A stretch of 64,000 nucleotides of DNA from Mycobacterium haemophilum DSM 44634 (GTDB taxonomy: Bacteria > Actinomycetota > Actinomycetes > Mycobacteriales > Mycobacteriaceae), in contig NZ_CP011883.2 in assembly GCF_000340435.2 (NCBI RefSeq), positions 1,336,607 through 1,400,606 on the forward strand, in the 5' to 3' direction. This document shows positions 17,400 through 26,418 of this stretch, one piece after another. The notes under the pieces are model-generated. The model made no database searches. It had not been told where the DNA came from and saw only the letters and a program-made list of their open reading frames with translations. Positions within the stretch are counted from its first letter, which is position 1; each line of letters starts with the position of its first letter. The position numbers and the translations under genes are program-made.

Positions 17400-18601
17400 G
17401 TAGCGGCTTCACCTTCGGCACGGACGACGTCAGCTATCTGCGATCGGAGCCGGGCGCCGCAGCGCTTGCTGTGGTCGCTGAATTCGAGCTGACCGACACC
17501 ACCCGGATTGCCGATATCGCCGCGGCTCGCGTCCGATTCGGTGACCGGGCGCCGGCGCTGGTGGAGACAATGCTGCTGCGCCGGCGCGCCGTGGACAAGC
17601 TGGGCCAGTTGTGTGACGTGTCGAATTGGCTGTTCACCGATGAGGCGCTGCAACAGGCGACCGCTGCGTCGGTGGCCCTGCACCGGGCGAACCGGCTAGC
17701 CAGTGGGCCGCGAGGCCCGGATGTCCTAGTGCACGATGCGACCTGCTCCATCGGCACCGAACTCGCCGCGCTACGCGGCTTCGCCAGCCGAACGGTGGGC
17801 AGTGATATCGACCCGGTGCGGCTGGCGATGGCGCGGCACAACCTCGGCGCGGCCGCCGACCTGTGCCGCGCTGACGCGTTGCATCCGGTGACCCGAGACA
17901 CGGTGGTTGTTGTCGATCCGGCCCGTCGCAGCGGGGGGCGACGCCGCTTCCGGTTAGCCGATTACCAGCCCGGCCTGGGCCAGTTGCTGGACAGCTACCG
18001 TGGCCGGGACTTCGTCATAAAGTGTGCTCCCGGAATCGATTTCAACCAGGTACGCGGCCTGGGTTTCGATGCGGAAATCGAGGTGACGTCATACTGCGGT
18101 TCGGTCCGGGAGGCGTGCCTGTGGTCGGCAGAGCTGGCCGACCCGGGTGTGCGCCGCCGAGCCAGCATGCTCGATAGCGCTGAACAGATCACTGACGCGG
18201 AGCCGGACGACTGCCCGGTGCGGCCCGCCGGGCGATGGATCATAGATCCCGACGGCGCCGTGGTGCGGGCCGGGCTGGTACGCCACTACGGCGCGCGGCA
18301 CGGACTGTGGCAACTCGACCCCGACATCGCCTATCTGTCCGGAGATCGGCTGCCGCCAACAGTTCGGGGTTTCGAGGTGCTCGAACAGCTGACGTTCGAT
18401 GAGCGCCGGCTGCGGCAGGCACTGTCAGCGCTGGACTGCGGTGCGTTGGAGATCCTGGTTCGCGGCGTTCAAGTCGACCCCGACGCGTTGCGCCGTCGGC
18501 TGCGGCTACGCGGCAGCCGACCCCTGTCCGTGGTCATCACCCGCATTGGTTCGGGGCCCACCAGCCATGCGGTGGCGTTTGCTTGCCGCCCATCGTGGTA
18601 A
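17333..18601 (+). CDS. THUMP-like / class I methyltransferase-fold protein
   Basis: A protein of up to 422 residues. The conserved part begins near 17405 (DDVSYLRSEPG) and has a methyltransferase-like core (HDATCSIGTELAALRGF, then GSDIDPVRLAMARHN, VVVDPARR) followed by a THUMP-like C-terminus. Homologue Rv3037c has been proposed to act in methylglucose lipopolysaccharide methylation. The start is uncertain: no ATG, GTG or TTG lies in frame between 17333 and the conserved region, so the first about 25 residues overlap the upstream gene by 67 bp. An unusual start codon such as CTG 17396 cannot be excluded. Confidence 0.78.
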   Translation: MAARHAEGLVLQRDDHRDQTVLSSGFTFGTDDVSYLRSEPGAAALAVVAEFELTDTTRIADIAAARVRFGDRAPALVETMLLRRRAVDKLGQLCDVSNWLFTDEALQQATAASVALHRANRLASGPRGPDVLVHDATCSIGTELAALRGFASRTVGSDIDPVRLAMARHNLGAAADLCRADALHPVTRDTVVVVDPARRSGGRRRFRLADYQPGLGQLLDSYRGRDFVIKCAPGIDFNQVRGLGFDAEIEVTSYCGSVREACLWSAELADPGVRRRASMLDSAEQITDAEPDDCPVRPAGRWIIDPDGAVVRAGLVRHYGARHGLWQLDPDIAYLSGDRLPPTVRGFEVLEQLTFDERRLRQALSALDCGALEILVRGVQVDPDALRRRLRLRGSRPLSVVITRIGSGPTSHAVAFACRPSW

Positions 18602-18657
18602 CCCCCGGGTACGCTGACGGCGGTCACTTTGCGAGGCGCCCCGCCTTCGTGTGGTCA

Positions 18658-18712
18658 GCAGTGATGATCGCAAGCGCGGCGAAGCCGGGCGCAGCGGGTC
18701 ATCACCATCAAC
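18658..18712 (-). repeat. Interspersed GC-rich repeat, copy 2 (inverted)
   Basis: Nearly identical reverse complement of 10745-10800 (GTGATGATCGCAAGCGCGGC and onwards). It lies in the 5' region of TB22.2, directly before its ribosome site, just as copy 1 lies in the leader of ctaD. Confidence 0.7.
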
Positions 18713-18728
18713 TGAGGACAATTCGACG

Positions 18729-19409
18729 ATGCGTTATTTGATAGCGGCCGCGGTGCTGGCACCCGCGGTTCTGCTGGGCTGGCCGGCGGCCGCAGCACCG
18801 CCATCGTGCGCGAGCCTAGGAGGCACCCAGGCTGCCGAGATGTGCCATATACATGCCGCGGGCCCCACGTACACGCTCAACCTAACCTTTCCCGTCGACT
18901 ATCCCGACCAACAGGCATTGACCGACTACATCACCCAAAACCGCGATGGGTTCGTCAACGTTGCCCAGGGGTCCGGGGGGCGTGAGCAGCCCTACCAAAT
19001 GGACGCGACGACCGAACAACACAGCTCCGGTCAACCGCCACGCACCACCCGCAGTGTGGTGCTCAAGTTCTTCCAGGACCTCGGCGGCGCACACCCGTCC
19101 ACCTGGTACAAGTCGTTTAACTACAACCTCGGAACCAGCCAGCCCATCACCTTCGACACGCTGTTTGCACCCGGAACGACGCCGCTGGACAGCATCTTCC
19201 CGATCGTTCAACGCGAGCTGGAACGGCAATACGCGATGGGTGCAGCGATATTGCCTTCCATCGGCCTCGACCCAGCCCACTACCAGAACTTTGCTATCAC
19301 CGACGACCAGCTGATCTTCTACTTCACCCAGGGTGAGATGCTGCCGGGCTTTGCCGGCGCCACTCAGGCCCGGGTACCCCGCAGCGCTATCCCGCCGCTA
19401 GCGATCTAG
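18729..19409 (+). CDS. TB22.2: Secreted DUF3298/RsiV-like protein (TB22.2)
   Basis: A 226-residue exported protein. The signal peptide (MRYLIAAAVLAPAVLLGWPAAA) ends with an AxA cleavage site near residue 23. The mature part matches mycobacterial RsiV-like/DUF3298 proteins, with ITFDTLFAPGTTPLDSIFPIV and ITDDQLIFYFTQGEMLPG as the conserved C-terminal block. Function unknown; homologue Rv3036c was found as a culture-filtrate antigen. ATG 18729 is preceded by GAGGA. It overlaps the convergent lipoprotein gene by 4 bp. Confidence 0.88.
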   Translation: MRYLIAAAVLAPAVLLGWPAAAAPPSCASLGGTQAAEMCHIHAAGPTYTLNLTFPVDYPDQQALTDYITQNRDGFVNVAQGSGGREQPYQMDATTEQHSSGQPPRTTRSVVLKFFQDLGGAHPSTWYKSFNYNLGTSQPITFDTLFAPGTTPLDSIFPIVQRELERQYAMGAAILPSIGLDPAHYQNFAITDDQLIFYFTQGEMLPGFAGATQARVPRSAIPPLAI

Positions 19410-20725
19410 ACGGGCGCGAAGCTGTAAAGCTGGCCATCGCTGGTGGCGGTTACCACCCGGCGGTCGTTGGCGATCGACACCCCGACCGGATATCCGGTGG
19501 CCGCCGGTAGCGGATAGCTGTTGAGGGTGTGGCCGTTGCGTGGATCGAAGGCCAGCAACGACATGCCAGGTGCGCCTGCTGCGGGCGGACCGCTGACCAC
19601 CGTGTAGCCGACGCTGACGCCGGCCAGGCTCGACGTCGACAAGGGGGTGAGGTCGTCGCGGCGCCAGAGCTGCTCAGCGTGGTCACCGGCGTCCCGGAAC
19701 GCCGCTAGCCGGGTGTCGGGACCGCCGCCGGACACGATCAGCCCCTGCGGGGTGACCGCGGGCGGCGTCTGTGCCAGAAATTCCAGTGGCACCGACCATT
19801 TCGGTTTCCCGTCGGCGGCGTGCAGTGCCCACAGCCGTTGGTCGCGGCCATTGACGTAGACGGTCGATCCGTCAGCGGATAACACCGGGCTGGCAAGTAC
19901 ACCGGCGTCCACGGCGTCGCTGGTCCACTCACGGGCAAGCAGCGGCGTCTGCCCCGAGTGGTACTTCAGCCCGACCAGCCCCGCGGCCGGTGCGCCGGGC
20001 TGCCAGACGCCGAGCACCACCGTCTGGCTGGCCGCCGAGTAGGCAGGGGCCGCCGCGACCGGGCAGCCCTGTTGGGCTGGCGCGCAATCGGCCAACCCGC
20101 GCGTCGGGTCGGTCGGGTTGACGCCGTCCACCAGGTCCAGCGGACTACCGGCCACCATGCCGCGATGCGCGTCGAAAACCAGCACCTGCCCCAGATGCGT
20201 GGTGACGAGTAGTTGGCCGTTGCCGAGAAAGCGGGGGGTGGACGGCATCCCGATCACCGGCTGCCGCCAGCGTGTCCACTGCGTCACCGGGAACGAGAAG
20301 ATCGTCCCGGGCTGGCCGACATACAGATTGTCGAAGCCGTCGAACAACGGACCGCTGAAGCCGCCACCCTGGACCAGCCGAACACACCAGCGTTGCCGGC
20401 CGTTGTCGTTGTTCTCCCACTCCATCAGCGAACATCCGGCCTGGGTCTGCGCGTTCATCGCGAGGTATCCGCGCGCGCTGAGCGCCGGCCCGGCCGCCAA
20501 ACTTCCTTTAACCGGCCGTGTCCACTGCAGCGCTAACGTGGTGGCGCCGCTGGTTGCGGTGTAGCTGCTGTTGGACGCGTCGCCGTATTGCGCCGGCCAG
20601 CCTTGAGCGGCCGACGCGTCAACCCAGGAGTCGGTGTTGCCGCAACCGCCGATTCCAATGACCAGCACGGCCGCGAACATCGCAGTGGGGCAACGCCGCA
20701 GCATACGGAGATGTCGGGCAAGCAC
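19406..20725 (-). CDS. PQQ-like beta-propeller lipoprotein
   Basis: A 439-residue exported protein from GTG 20725 (ATG 20704 also possible). The signal peptide ends in the lipobox IGGC, with C28 as the lipid site. The mature part contains repeated blades of PQQ/WD type, such as YVNGRDQRLWALHAADGKPKW and LLAFDPRNGHTLNSYPLP. No ligand known. It overlaps the end of TB22.2. It corresponds to Rv3035, but appears longer than the 360 residues I recall, which may reflect a different start. Confidence 0.85.
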   Translation of the reverse strand: MLARHLRMLRRCPTAMFAAVLVIGIGGCGNTDSWVDASAAQGWPAQYGDASNSSYTATSGATTLALQWTRPVKGSLAAGPALSARGYLAMNAQTQAGCSLMEWENNDNGRQRWCVRLVQGGGFSGPLFDGFDNLYVGQPGTIFSFPVTQWTRWRQPVIGMPSTPRFLGNGQLLVTTHLGQVLVFDAHRGMVAGSPLDLVDGVNPTDPTRGLADCAPAQQGCPVAAAPAYSAASQTVVLGVWQPGAPAAGLVGLKYHSGQTPLLAREWTSDAVDAGVLASPVLSADGSTVYVNGRDQRLWALHAADGKPKWSVPLEFLAQTPPAVTPQGLIVSGGGPDTRLAAFRDAGDHAEQLWRRDDLTPLSTSSLAGVSVGYTVVSGPPAAGAPGMSLLAFDPRNGHTLNSYPLPAATGYPVGVSIANDRRVVTATSDGQLYSFAPV

Positions 20726-20790
20726 CTCGGTTTCTCAAATCCTTCCGCGGGACTTTGGTATGAGCAGCGATCAAGTACAGGTGAGGGTAA

Positions 20791-20910
20791 CCGCCGTCCC
20801 GGCGCGCATCGTCGCCGGGCGGGGTGTGATTGCCCGCCTCGCCCCCTCGCCGCTTCGCGGCTGGGAGGTGCCCCCACAGCCCGCCGTCCCGGCGCGCATC
20901 GTCGCCGGGC
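20791..20910 (+). repeat. 30-bp perfect direct repeat in a GC-rich interspersed element
   Basis: The 30 bases at 20791-20820 recur exactly at 20881-20910 (beginning CCGCCGTCCCGGCGCGCATC). The 60 bases between contain CGCTTCGCGGCTGGGAGGTG, which resembles the repeats at 58449 and 59789. The element sits directly before the promoter of the acyltransferase gene. Confidence 0.75.
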
Positions 20911-20924
20911 TAAGCTGTCCGGCC

Positions 20925-21662
20925 ATGACGACGATGTGGGGTGCACCGCTTCATCGCCGCTGGCGTGGGTCACGGTTGCGAGATCCGCGCCAGGCCAAGT
21001 TCCTCACTGTGGCCTCGCTGAAGTGGGTGCTGGCCAACCGCGCCTACACTCCCTGGTACCTGGTGCGTTATTGGCGGCTGCTGAAGTTCAAGCTGGCTAA
21101 CCCGCACATCATCACCCGCGGCATGGTGTTTTTGGGCAAGGGTGTGGAGATCCACGCGACGCCCGAACTCGCGCAGCTCGAGATCGGGCGCTGGGTACAC
21201 ATCGGTGACAAGAACACGATCCGCGCGCACGAGGGCTCGCTGCGGTTCGGCGACAAAGTAGTGCTGGGCCGGGATAACGTCATCAACTGCTATCTCGACA
21301 TCGAGTTTGGGGTTTCGGCGTTGATGGCCGACTGGTGCTACGTCTGCGACTTCGACCACCGGATGGATGACATCAACACCCCGATCAAGGATCAGGGAAT
21401 CGTCAAGTCCCCGGTCCGCATTGGGCCGGACACCTGGATGGCTGCGAAGGTGACGGTGTTGCGTGGCACCTCAGTCGGGCGGGGCTGCGTGCTGGGGGCG
21501 CATGCGGTGGTCCGCGGGGTAATCCCTGACTATTCGATCGCGGTGGGCGCACCGGCCAAGGTGATCAAGAATCGGAAGCTGTCCTGGGAGCAATCGGCCG
21601 CGCAGCGCGCCGAACTGGCTGCTGCATTGGCCGACATCGAACGAAAAAAGGCCGCCCGCTAG
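20925..21662 (+). CDS. Hexapeptide-repeat (LbH) acyltransferase
   Basis: A 245-residue left-handed beta-helix acyltransferase. Hexapeptide turns include ATPELAQLEIGRWVHIGDKN, VVLGRDNVINC and IGPDTWMAAKVTVLRGTSVG, with a catalytic-type His in CDFDHRMDD. It probably O-acetylates a sugar, and its position before the methylglucose lipopolysaccharide genes suggests a role there. ATG 20925 follows TAAGCT (20911-20916) by 8 bases, so is likely leaderless. A start at 20760 gives 300 residues, matching the annotated Rv3034c length, but would translate through the interspersed repeat. Confidence 0.85.
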   Translation: MTTMWGAPLHRRWRGSRLRDPRQAKFLTVASLKWVLANRAYTPWYLVRYWRLLKFKLANPHIITRGMVFLGKGVEIHATPELAQLEIGRWVHIGDKNTIRAHEGSLRFGDKVVLGRDNVINCYLDIEFGVSALMADWCYVCDFDHRMDDINTPIKDQGIVKSPVRIGPDTWMAAKVTVLRGTSVGRGCVLGAHAVVRGVIPDYSIAVGAPAKVIKNRKLSWEQSAAQRAELAAALADIERKKAAR

Positions 21663-21719
21663 CCGGGAACACTGGCGTACCAACAGATTCCGGTCACTCG
21701 GGGCGGGCTCTGCCCGGCC

Positions 21720-22115
21720 CTAGATGATGCTCTTGAGCGCTGCGGTCAGGCCTTCGGTGTCCGCGACGGTCACCGTCAGCGCCGAGTGGTCCCGCAGTCC
21801 GATGACCCGACGAATCCGTGGCTCAAAGTGGATGCAGACACCGGCATGTGCATTGGTACCGAAGGTCAGTCCGTCATCGACGAACGACAACCGAGGGCCT
21901 ACGGCGGTCCACCATCGGTAGGGGCCGGTGACATGGGCGTCGCGAACACTGGACAGCGGCGCCTCGACACGAAATGGCCCATAGCGGGCGATGAATCGAC
22001 CATCGTCGGTCAGCGTCACCCCCTGGTTGCCGGGCCACCGAAATGGTAACCACATTGGGGCGAGCAATGGGTCGTAGCGATAGGGGAAGTAATGACCCCG
22101 ATGCTGCGGCTTCAT
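21720..22115 (-). CDS. Uncharacterised 131-residue protein
   Basis: I recognise the N-terminal pattern (HRGHYFPYRYDPLLAPMWLP) only as a mycobacterial conserved hypothetical. The sequence alternates short beta-like segments (GVTLTDDGRFIARYGPFRVE, VTVADTEGLTAALKSI) and may form a PH-like barrel; no signal or membrane helix. ATG 22115 has a CGGAG site about 7 bases upstream. It is convergent with the acyltransferase gene and co-directional with the membrane gene upstream. The gene I recall at this position (Rv3033) does not look the same. Confidence 0.65.
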   Translation of the reverse strand: MKPQHRGHYFPYRYDPLLAPMWLPFRWPGNQGVTLTDDGRFIARYGPFRVEAPLSSVRDAHVTGPYRWWTAVGPRLSFVDDGLTFGTNAHAGVCIHFEPRIRRVIGLRDHSALTVTVADTEGLTAALKSII

Positions 22116-22223
22116 GGCAGTGCTCCGATCTCTCTTGAACAGGCCGTGTTAGTGAAATCGATTATGTTAAGGCATAATTCGGTGCATCCGTGCCCGACGT
22201 GTAGGCGGGATTCGTCCGAATGA

Positions 22224-23441
22224 TCACACCGGCGGTGGGACCCCGAAGCCTGGGATGACCCCGACGGGGAACAAGGCCAACAACATAACCCCGACAGCGA
22301 ACACGACGCGGGTGCGCCGGGTCGGTTCCTGAGTGGCCTCGGGCTGACTGCTCGCGTAGAGCAAGTACACGATGCCTATGTCGAACGAGATGGTGACCCA
22401 CCACCGGACCCAGTCGACTGAGGTTGCAAAAACCGGCAGCATGAGTACGGCCGCGAATGTCACCCACCAGAGCCGCCGGCGTGGCAGTTCGCAGAAACGC
22501 CGGAAGGGCACTCCGGAAACGTGGCCGATGGCCAAGACTGTCATCGTCAACAGGGCAATCCCGAACGCGGTCGAAGCAAGCAGCCCGGCACCGATGCTGG
22601 CGACGAACCTGGCGGCGTCGGCGAACGTCTGGTCGAAGTTCATGATGATGTTCCGGCACATCCAATCGTGATAATCGATGTAAAAGTGTTGGCCGCTAAG
22701 AATTTGGCTTGCGGAGAGCTTGCCCGCCGCCGGCCAGTCAACAGCACCGTGCGGCACCATCGCACACAATTGAGACGAGATTCCGCGGCGCCCAAGCAAT
22801 GCTGCGGCTACCGCGACAGCCAGCCCGGGAGCGACGGCGAGCAGCGCGCTAATACGCTGGATATTGATCGAACTGTGCGCCGCGAGAGTCGCAATGGCCA
22901 GCACGGCGCCGAGCGAGAACAACGACGGGATCGCTTCGTGTGCGAGCGTCAGAACCGCTATGGTGACGCCATAGGTCGCACTGGCAAACAAGATTGACCG
23001 GTCGCCCTTTACCGAGGCAAGCGTCACGGCGAACCCGGCCAGCGCTGCCCCGGCGAAAAGATCAGGGTGCGCCGAGAGCACTGCGAACGCGAAGCCAAAC
23101 GGCAGCACAGCGATGAGCAGCGCCAGCATTAGTCGGCGTTCGGAACGGCCGAACCTAACCGCCACCGCTACCAAGCCGCCGATGAAAAATGTTGATGAAA
23201 GCCAACGTAAAGTATGCAAGCCGGTGAAGTAGTGTCCAGCGGGAAACAGGTCCAGCATTTCGCCGGCGAGTCCGCGTCGGACAAAACCCAGCGTGTAGTC
23301 GACGGAGTAGTACGAGAACCAGTACAGGTCGGGTTCGAACGCGATCGCCAGGACGACCAGAGCGGCCAGCCACAGCACCAGCAGCAGCACCATGATCGTG
23401 TAGCCGGCGTTGCGGCGACTAGTCACTTGGGCGGCCAACAC
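22224..23441 (-). CDS. Polytopic membrane protein, possibly GT-C like
   Basis: A 405-residue protein with roughly nine to eleven hydrophobic helices, the first at about residues 15-35 (IMVLLLVLWLAALVVLAIAF). A conserved-looking external loop follows (YYSVDYTLGFVRRGLAGEML), a pattern I associate with uncharacterised membrane proteins. Few charged motifs occur otherwise. GT-C glycosyltransferases share this topology with acidic residues in the first loop, and the neighbours make polysaccharide, but no diagnostic motif proves it. Base composition looks more AT-rich than its neighbours. I do not recall it at this locus in M. tuberculosis. Confidence 0.6.
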   Translation of the reverse strand: MLAAQVTSRRNAGYTIMVLLLVLWLAALVVLAIAFEPDLYWFSYYSVDYTLGFVRRGLAGEMLDLFPAGHYFTGLHTLRWLSSTFFIGGLVAVAVRFGRSERRLMLALLIAVLPFGFAFAVLSAHPDLFAGAALAGFAVTLASVKGDRSILFASATYGVTIAVLTLAHEAIPSLFSLGAVLAIATLAAHSSINIQRISALLAVAPGLAVAVAAALLGRRGISSQLCAMVPHGAVDWPAAGKLSASQILSGQHFYIDYHDWMCRNIIMNFDQTFADAARFVASIGAGLLASTAFGIALLTMTVLAIGHVSGVPFRRFCELPRRRLWWVTFAAVLMLPVFATSVDWVRWWVTISFDIGIVYLLYASSQPEATQEPTRRTRVVFAVGVMLLALFPVGVIPGFGVPPPV

Positions 23442-23501
23442 TGGTGGATACTAACCGAGCGCTGATGCTGTGCGGCCGTTTCGGCTCTGGCACGGTATCG
23501 A

Positions 23502-24746
23502 CTAGCGATCCGGCAATGCGTGTTCGATGATGGGCAGCCGGGGTTGCGGTTGTCGTTCGCGGCGCTTGGCCGCCAGATACACCTGTGCGGTCTGCTGAGC
23601 TACCGTTTGCCAATCGAAGTCGGAGGTGAGACGCTCCCGGGCAGCCCGCGCGCGCCGCTGCGCGGCGTCTGGATCGTCGAGCACTGCGCACACCGCCGCG
23701 GCCAGCCCCGCGACATCGCGGGGCGGACACGAAACCCCGGTCTGCCCGTTAATTACCGCCTCGCCCAGGCCGCCGATGTTCGAGGTCACTAGTGGCGTGC
23801 CGGCTGCGGCGGCCTCCAGCGCAGCCAGCCCGAACGGCTCGTAGTGGCTCGGCAGCACCGCGGCGTCGGCCCGATGCAGCGCCGCCAGCAGTTCGTTGTG
23901 GTCGAGGTGCCCGACGAACCGGGTTGCTTTGAGTACCTTGTATTTACGGGCCTGGTCGATGAGCCAGTCCTGCTGGGTGCCTTCTCCAGCGACGGTCAAC
24001 GTGGTGCCGGGGTAGCTGCGTCTGATCCGCGGCAGTGCCGCGATGACGTCGTGCACACCTTTCTCATATTCCAGCCTTCCCACGTAGAGCAGTTCGGCCG
24101 GTCCGGTGCGCGCACGGCGGGCCGCGAACGGCCAGCGTGCCGGGTCAATGCCATTGCATATCACCGTGATCTCGGCCAGGCCGGGACCAAACAATTCGGT
24201 GATTTCGTCGCCCATCGATGCCGAACATGTGATCAGCGAATCGGATTCACGCACCAGCCACGACTCGACGGCGTGCACCTGACGGCTGAGTGCTCCAGAT
24301 ACCCAGCCGGAATGCCGGCCGGCTTCCGTCGCGTGAATCGTGGAAACAGTTGGCACATCATAGAATTGGGCGAGCGCGATGGCTGGATGTGCCACCAGCC
24401 AATCGTGTGCGTGTACGACATCGGGACGCCAGGGGCGGTTGCTGCCAGGTCTGGTCAGGGACAGGCCGGCGCGGATCATCGCGTGGCCCATCGCCAGGGT
24501 CCAGGCCATCATGTCGTCGCTGAAGGTGAACTCGTGCGGATCCTGTGCGGCCGCGATCACCCGCACACCCTCGTTGATCTCATCGGAGGACGGATGCGTA
24601 CGGGGATCGGTGCCCGAGGGGCGGCGAGACAGCACGACCACGTCGTGGCCGGCGGCGGCCAGCGCCGTCGACAGGTGATGGACGTGGCGGCCGAGCCCGC
24701 CGATCACCACCGGCGGATACTCCCAGGACACCATCAGGATCTTCAC
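23502..24746 (-). CDS. Alpha-1,4-glucosyltransferase (GT4), methylglucose lipopolysaccharide/glycogen synthesis
   Basis: A 414-residue GT-B glycosyltransferase. The N-terminal VSWEYPPVVIGGLGRHV gives the glycogen-synthase-like GGLG loop; HAHDW and HATEAGRHSGW follow. The C-terminal nucleotide-sugar site has ELLYVGRLEYEKGV and the ExxxxxxxE motif EPFGLAALE. GTG 24746 begins MKILMVSW and gives exactly the length recalled for Rv3032, which elongates alpha-1,4-glucans of 6-O-methylglucose lipopolysaccharide and contributes to glycogen and capsular glucan. The branching enzyme and a methyltransferase lie just upstream on the same strand. Confidence 0.93.
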   Translation of the reverse strand: MKILMVSWEYPPVVIGGLGRHVHHLSTALAAAGHDVVVLSRRPSGTDPRTHPSSDEINEGVRVIAAAQDPHEFTFSDDMMAWTLAMGHAMIRAGLSLTRPGSNRPWRPDVVHAHDWLVAHPAIALAQFYDVPTVSTIHATEAGRHSGWVSGALSRQVHAVESWLVRESDSLITCSASMGDEITELFGPGLAEITVICNGIDPARWPFAARRARTGPAELLYVGRLEYEKGVHDVIAALPRIRRSYPGTTLTVAGEGTQQDWLIDQARKYKVLKATRFVGHLDHNELLAALHRADAAVLPSHYEPFGLAALEAAAAGTPLVTSNIGGLGEAVINGQTGVSCPPRDVAGLAAAVCAVLDDPDAAQRRARAARERLTSDFDWQTVAQQTAQVYLAAKRRERQPQPRLPIIEHALPDR

Positions 24747-24764
24747 GAGCCCGCCGCCCTCCGT

Positions 24765-24826
24765 CGCGAGCGTGCATAAAATGCCACGCACAGCGGCGTG
24801 TCGCTGTGCAGACGCGCACGCTCGCG
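24765..24826. repeat. Intergenic palindrome between Rv3031-like and Rv3032-like genes
   Basis: CGCGAGCGTGCA (24765-24776) and GCGCACGCTCGCG (24814-24826) form the arms, with further pairing inside (GCCACGCACAGC/GCTGTGC). It separates the branching enzyme gene from the glucosyltransferase gene and ends 19 bases before the GTG start of the latter's upstream region. Confidence 0.55.
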
Positions 24827-24840
24827 GGAAAAAAAGAAGC

Positions 24841-26418
24841 TCATGGCAGCCTTCGGGCATCCAGTGCGCCGAACAGACCGTCGGCGCAGTTCCATCCGTC
24901 CGCCAGCCGCGCAGCGGTGTCACGCCGGCCCGACGCCAGCGCCCCGGTGATCTCCCGGGTGGCGTGGGCATGCAGGTGGGCACGGTACCGGGCGTAGTCG
25001 GCGGCCGAGTCCTTGCTCACCATGAATGGCCAGTCACTGGACACGGTGAGCAGCGTCTCACGCAGGATCTGGTCGGCGACGTGATCGCGGGGGAGCGGCC
25101 CGTCCAGTGATGCCGTCTGCGCCAGCGCTTTATCGACGGTAGTCAGCGCGGTGTCGACCACCTCATTGTTGAGCTGCACCAGATCGGCGACTTTGTCGCC
25201 GGCCCACACCTGCCAGTCCTTGCCGGATCCCCACGAGCTGGGCGGCAACGCAACCGCATTGCCGACGAACCCGCCCGCCAGTGCGTCGCTGAGTGTGCCC
25301 ACTTGCACCCCGGCGGCGGGCAAGGCGCGCAGCACCCGCTCCAGCCAGGTCGGCCCCTCATACCACCAATGGCCGAACAACTCGGTGTCGAAGGCGGCGA
25401 CCACATGAGCGGGCCGCCCGATGCGCTCGGACTCGGCGACCAGCCGGTTGCGGACCACCCCGACAAAGTCGTCGACGTGGGCGTCGACGGCGCGGTCGGC
25501 GCGCTCGGGGTCGTAGGGTGCCTTGGCCTCAGACGACACGTTGCGGCCGGTGACCCTGGCCGGCTTGAGACCGGTGATGTGGTCGTAGGTGTGGAAATCG
25601 CGGTAGGCGGCGTGTCCGGGGTAGCCAGATTTCGGCGACCACACCCGGTAGCTGACCTGCAAGTCGCGCCCGAACGCGACCACATCGGTGTCGCCAACCG
25701 GTCGGCCCAGCGCGGTGTCGCCGTGCAGTGACGGGCCGTCGACCATGAAGTGGGAAATGCCGGCAGCCGTGTACTCGGTTTCTAGGCCCGGGGCGTAGGC
25801 GCATTCCGGCGCCCAGATCCCGGTCGGTCGGTGCGCCAGCCGCAGCCGTGCGTCATCGAGGCCTTCGCGCAGCGCGAATTCGCGCAGCCGCGGCGCGAGC
25901 AGCGGTTGGAATGGGTGGGCCAACGGGCCGCCGAGCAGCTCGACTGTCCCGGCGTCGATCAGGCCGCGCAGTAGCGGGCTGCCGCCGTGACGCCACCGGG
26001 TAGCGAAATCCTCAAGCGCCCGATCTGCTTCGGCGCACTCGCGAGTCCCGAAGGCCCGCAATGCCTGTGGTGAGCATGCCGGCCTGGAAGCCGGGTTGGC
26101 CTCCGAACCGGACCGCACGCTGGCCGCTTCGGTCGCGCGCAGCCGCCAGTTGGCCAGCCAGTGATGCATACCGTCGAGGCAATAGGGGTCGTCGAGTTGA
26201 GCGTTCACCACCGGCGTCACCCCGAGCGTGATCAGCCGGTGCCGATCCTCGTCGGCGAGGGTGTGCAGCACCCGCAGCAGCGGCAGGTAGGCCGCGGCCC
26301 ACGATTGGTAGAGCCACTCCTCACCGACCGGCCAGCGGCCATGATGGGCCAGCCACGGCAGGTGGGTGTGCAGCACCAGGGTGAACAGACCGGGCACGCG
26401 GTCGCCGACCGTGCTCAC
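24841..26418 (-). CDS. GH57 1,4-alpha-glucan branching enzyme
   Basis: A 525-residue family 57 glycoside hydrolase. Conserved regions: HTHLPWL at 17-23, nucleophile E205 in GIWAPECAY, and acid/base D344 in FDTELFGHWW. Family members transfer alpha-1,4-glucan segments into alpha-1,6 branches; here the expected substrate is the methylglucose lipopolysaccharide backbone. The GTG start overlaps the methyltransferase gene by 4 bp (GTGA), so they are translationally coupled. Corresponds to Rv3031. Confidence 0.92.
   Translation of the reverse strand: MSTVGDRVPGLFTLVLHTHLPWLAHHGRWPVGEEWLYQSWAAAYLPLLRVLHTLADEDRHRLITLGVTPVVNAQLDDPYCLDGMHHWLANWRLRATEAASVRSGSEANPASRPACSPQALRAFGTRECAEADRALEDFATRWRHGGSPLLRGLIDAGTVELLGGPLAHPFQPLLAPRLREFALREGLDDARLRLAHRPTGIWAPECAYAPGLETEYTAAGISHFMVDGPSLHGDTALGRPVGDTDVVAFGRDLQVSYRVWSPKSGYPGHAAYRDFHTYDHITGLKPARVTGRNVSSEAKAPYDPERADRAVDAHVDDFVGVVRNRLVAESERIGRPAHVVAAFDTELFGHWWYEGPTWLERVLRALPAAGVQVGTLSDALAGGFVGNAVALPPSSWGSGKDWQVWAGDKVADLVQLNNEVVDTALTTVDKALAQTASLDGPLPRDHVADQILRETLLTVSSDWPFMVSKDSAADYARYRAHLHAHATREITGALASGRRDTAARLADGWNCADGLFGALDARRLP

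Noticed and set aside
20760..20924. Longer N-terminus for the hexapeptide acyltransferase (300 residues)
   Set aside because: The added residues are translated from an interspersed repeat with a 30-bp duplication, while ATG 20925 has a well-placed -10 box for a leaderless start.
24827..24838. Run of A after the palindrome at 24765-24826, suggesting a terminator for a minus-strand gene
   Set aside because: On the minus strand the T-run would precede, not follow, the hairpin, so it cannot be an intrinsic terminator in that direction; on the plus strand an A-run does not serve.
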